DNA of 11,841 nt, from contig JALLAZ010000820.1 of the NCBI GenBank assembly GCA_036939755.1, forward strand, positions 1 to 11,841. The letters run 5' to 3'. Under the pieces are notes generated by a model that saw nothing but the letters and a program-made list of their open reading frames with translations, ran no database searches and was not told the DNA's origin. The position numbers were made by a program, and so were the translations under genes. Source of the DNA: Stephanodiscus triporus. Lineage: Eukaryota > Bacillariophyta > Thalassiosirophyceae > Thalassiosirales > Thalassiosiraceae. Of the stretch, positions 11,417-11,841 are shown piece after piece (the first letter of the stretch is position 1; the number at the start of each line of letters is the position of its first letter).

Positions 11417-11590
11417 AAGAAGAATGTGGTGTACTACGAGCTTGTGTTTGTTGATGAATATTTGTATGTGAAGGAAATACCGGTCGTGTATATCAAGAGA
11501 AATTATACAGCGCGCTTATTTGTTAAGAAAAACCAAGAGAGCCTTGCGTTGAAAAGAATATCGTCATATAACTCTAATTTCTTATGGTAA
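11417..11590 (+). other. short open frame of unknown status
   Basis: A frame without an ATG is open for 57 codons between a TGA at 11414-11416 and a TAA at 11588-11590. It is rich in Val, Tyr and Lys (for example VYYELVFVDEYLYVKEIP). It follows the coiled-coil relic in another frame and may be more of the same decayed sequence, or chance. No family is recognised. Confidence 0.15.
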
Positions 11591-11841
11591 CGACCTTGGA
11601 TTGGTTAAACTCATGGATGATAAGTAGTAGACGGATTGTACATCAAATTCACAAGCTTCGCGCAAACACTCCTTCTCACTACTAGATAGATGGTTGTAAT
11701 GCAGATATTCCGTATTTCGTTCGCTCTCTGTCAGCTTATTGTTCCAACGTTGCATGTTGGCATTATACATGTCCTATGTCTCGGTCGCCAGCCAATGAGG
11801 AGGAGGCTGATTACCACGTGGTCTGGTTGGAGCACTCTTAG
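11582..11841 (-). pseudogene. possible relic open frame at the right edge
   Basis: On the minus strand a frame enters from the right edge (reading PTRPRGNQPPPHWLATET), meets a TAG at 11774-11776, then continues from an ATG at 11768-11770 for 62 codons to a TAA. The later part is hydrophilic (MQRWNNKLTESERNTEY). Composition looks protein-like on both sides of the stop, which suggests a gene with a nonsense change running in from outside the window. I recognise no domain. Confidence 0.25.

Overview
The window is nuclear DNA of a eukaryote, most likely a diatom and perhaps a centric one of the Thalassiosirales type. The evidence is: short GT-AG introns of about 70-120 bases; a compact layout with genes alternating between strands; an intronless protein joining a MYND zinc finger, a RING-like cysteine cluster and Sel1 repeats, a family I know to be greatly expanded in diatoms; and plainly eukaryotic housekeeping genes. 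The clade call is inference from protein style, not from a marker gene.

Layout, left to right. (1) 1-436: gene edge and 5' flank; 3-126 could be the tail of an exon of an upstream gene. (2) 437-2331, plus strand, five exons: a seven-bladed beta-propeller lactonase of the 6-phosphogluconolactonase / carboxymuconate cyclase-like family, with an overlapping upstream ORF at 388-504. (3) 2332-2674: AT-rich convergent spacer. (4) 4674-2675, minus strand, two exons: casein kinase 2 regulatory subunit beta with an unusual N-terminal extension of about 396 low-complexity residues. (5) 4675-5168: divergent promoter region. (6) 5169-6077, plus strand, one exon: the MYND/RING-like/Sel1 protein. (7) 6078-6922: spacer with three copies of an 8-bp motif and, on the minus strand, a possible relic of a biotinyl-carrier domain. 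(8) 10652-6923, minus strand, five exons: a tandem AAA+ ATPase of the NVL/Rix7 family (60S ribosome biogenesis), with a long disordered N-terminus and two very short exons of 39 and 26 bases. (9) 10653-10887: divergent promoter region. (10) 10888-11841: AT-richer DNA with broken open frames, chiefly a coiled-coil frame carrying an in-frame TAG and an apparent frameshift. It looks like a decayed gene or mobile-element fragment.

The four intact genes are not a pathway or operon. They are independent genes in +, -, +, - order, with divergent pairs sharing promoter regions. NVL/Rix7 and CK2 both touch ribosome production in other eukaryotes, but adjacency here proves no link. By eye, GC content is strongly mosaic: GC-rich around the two divergent promoters and the long first exons (about 3.0-5.4 kb and 8.1-10.7 kb), and AT-rich elsewhere. 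In both minus-strand genes every intron lies at the 3' end.

I see no dedicated new defence or mobile system. The points most worth checking are the CK2-beta extension and its retained-intron product, the intron and GC layout of NVL, the possible biotinyl-domain relic, and the coiled-coil relic at the right end.
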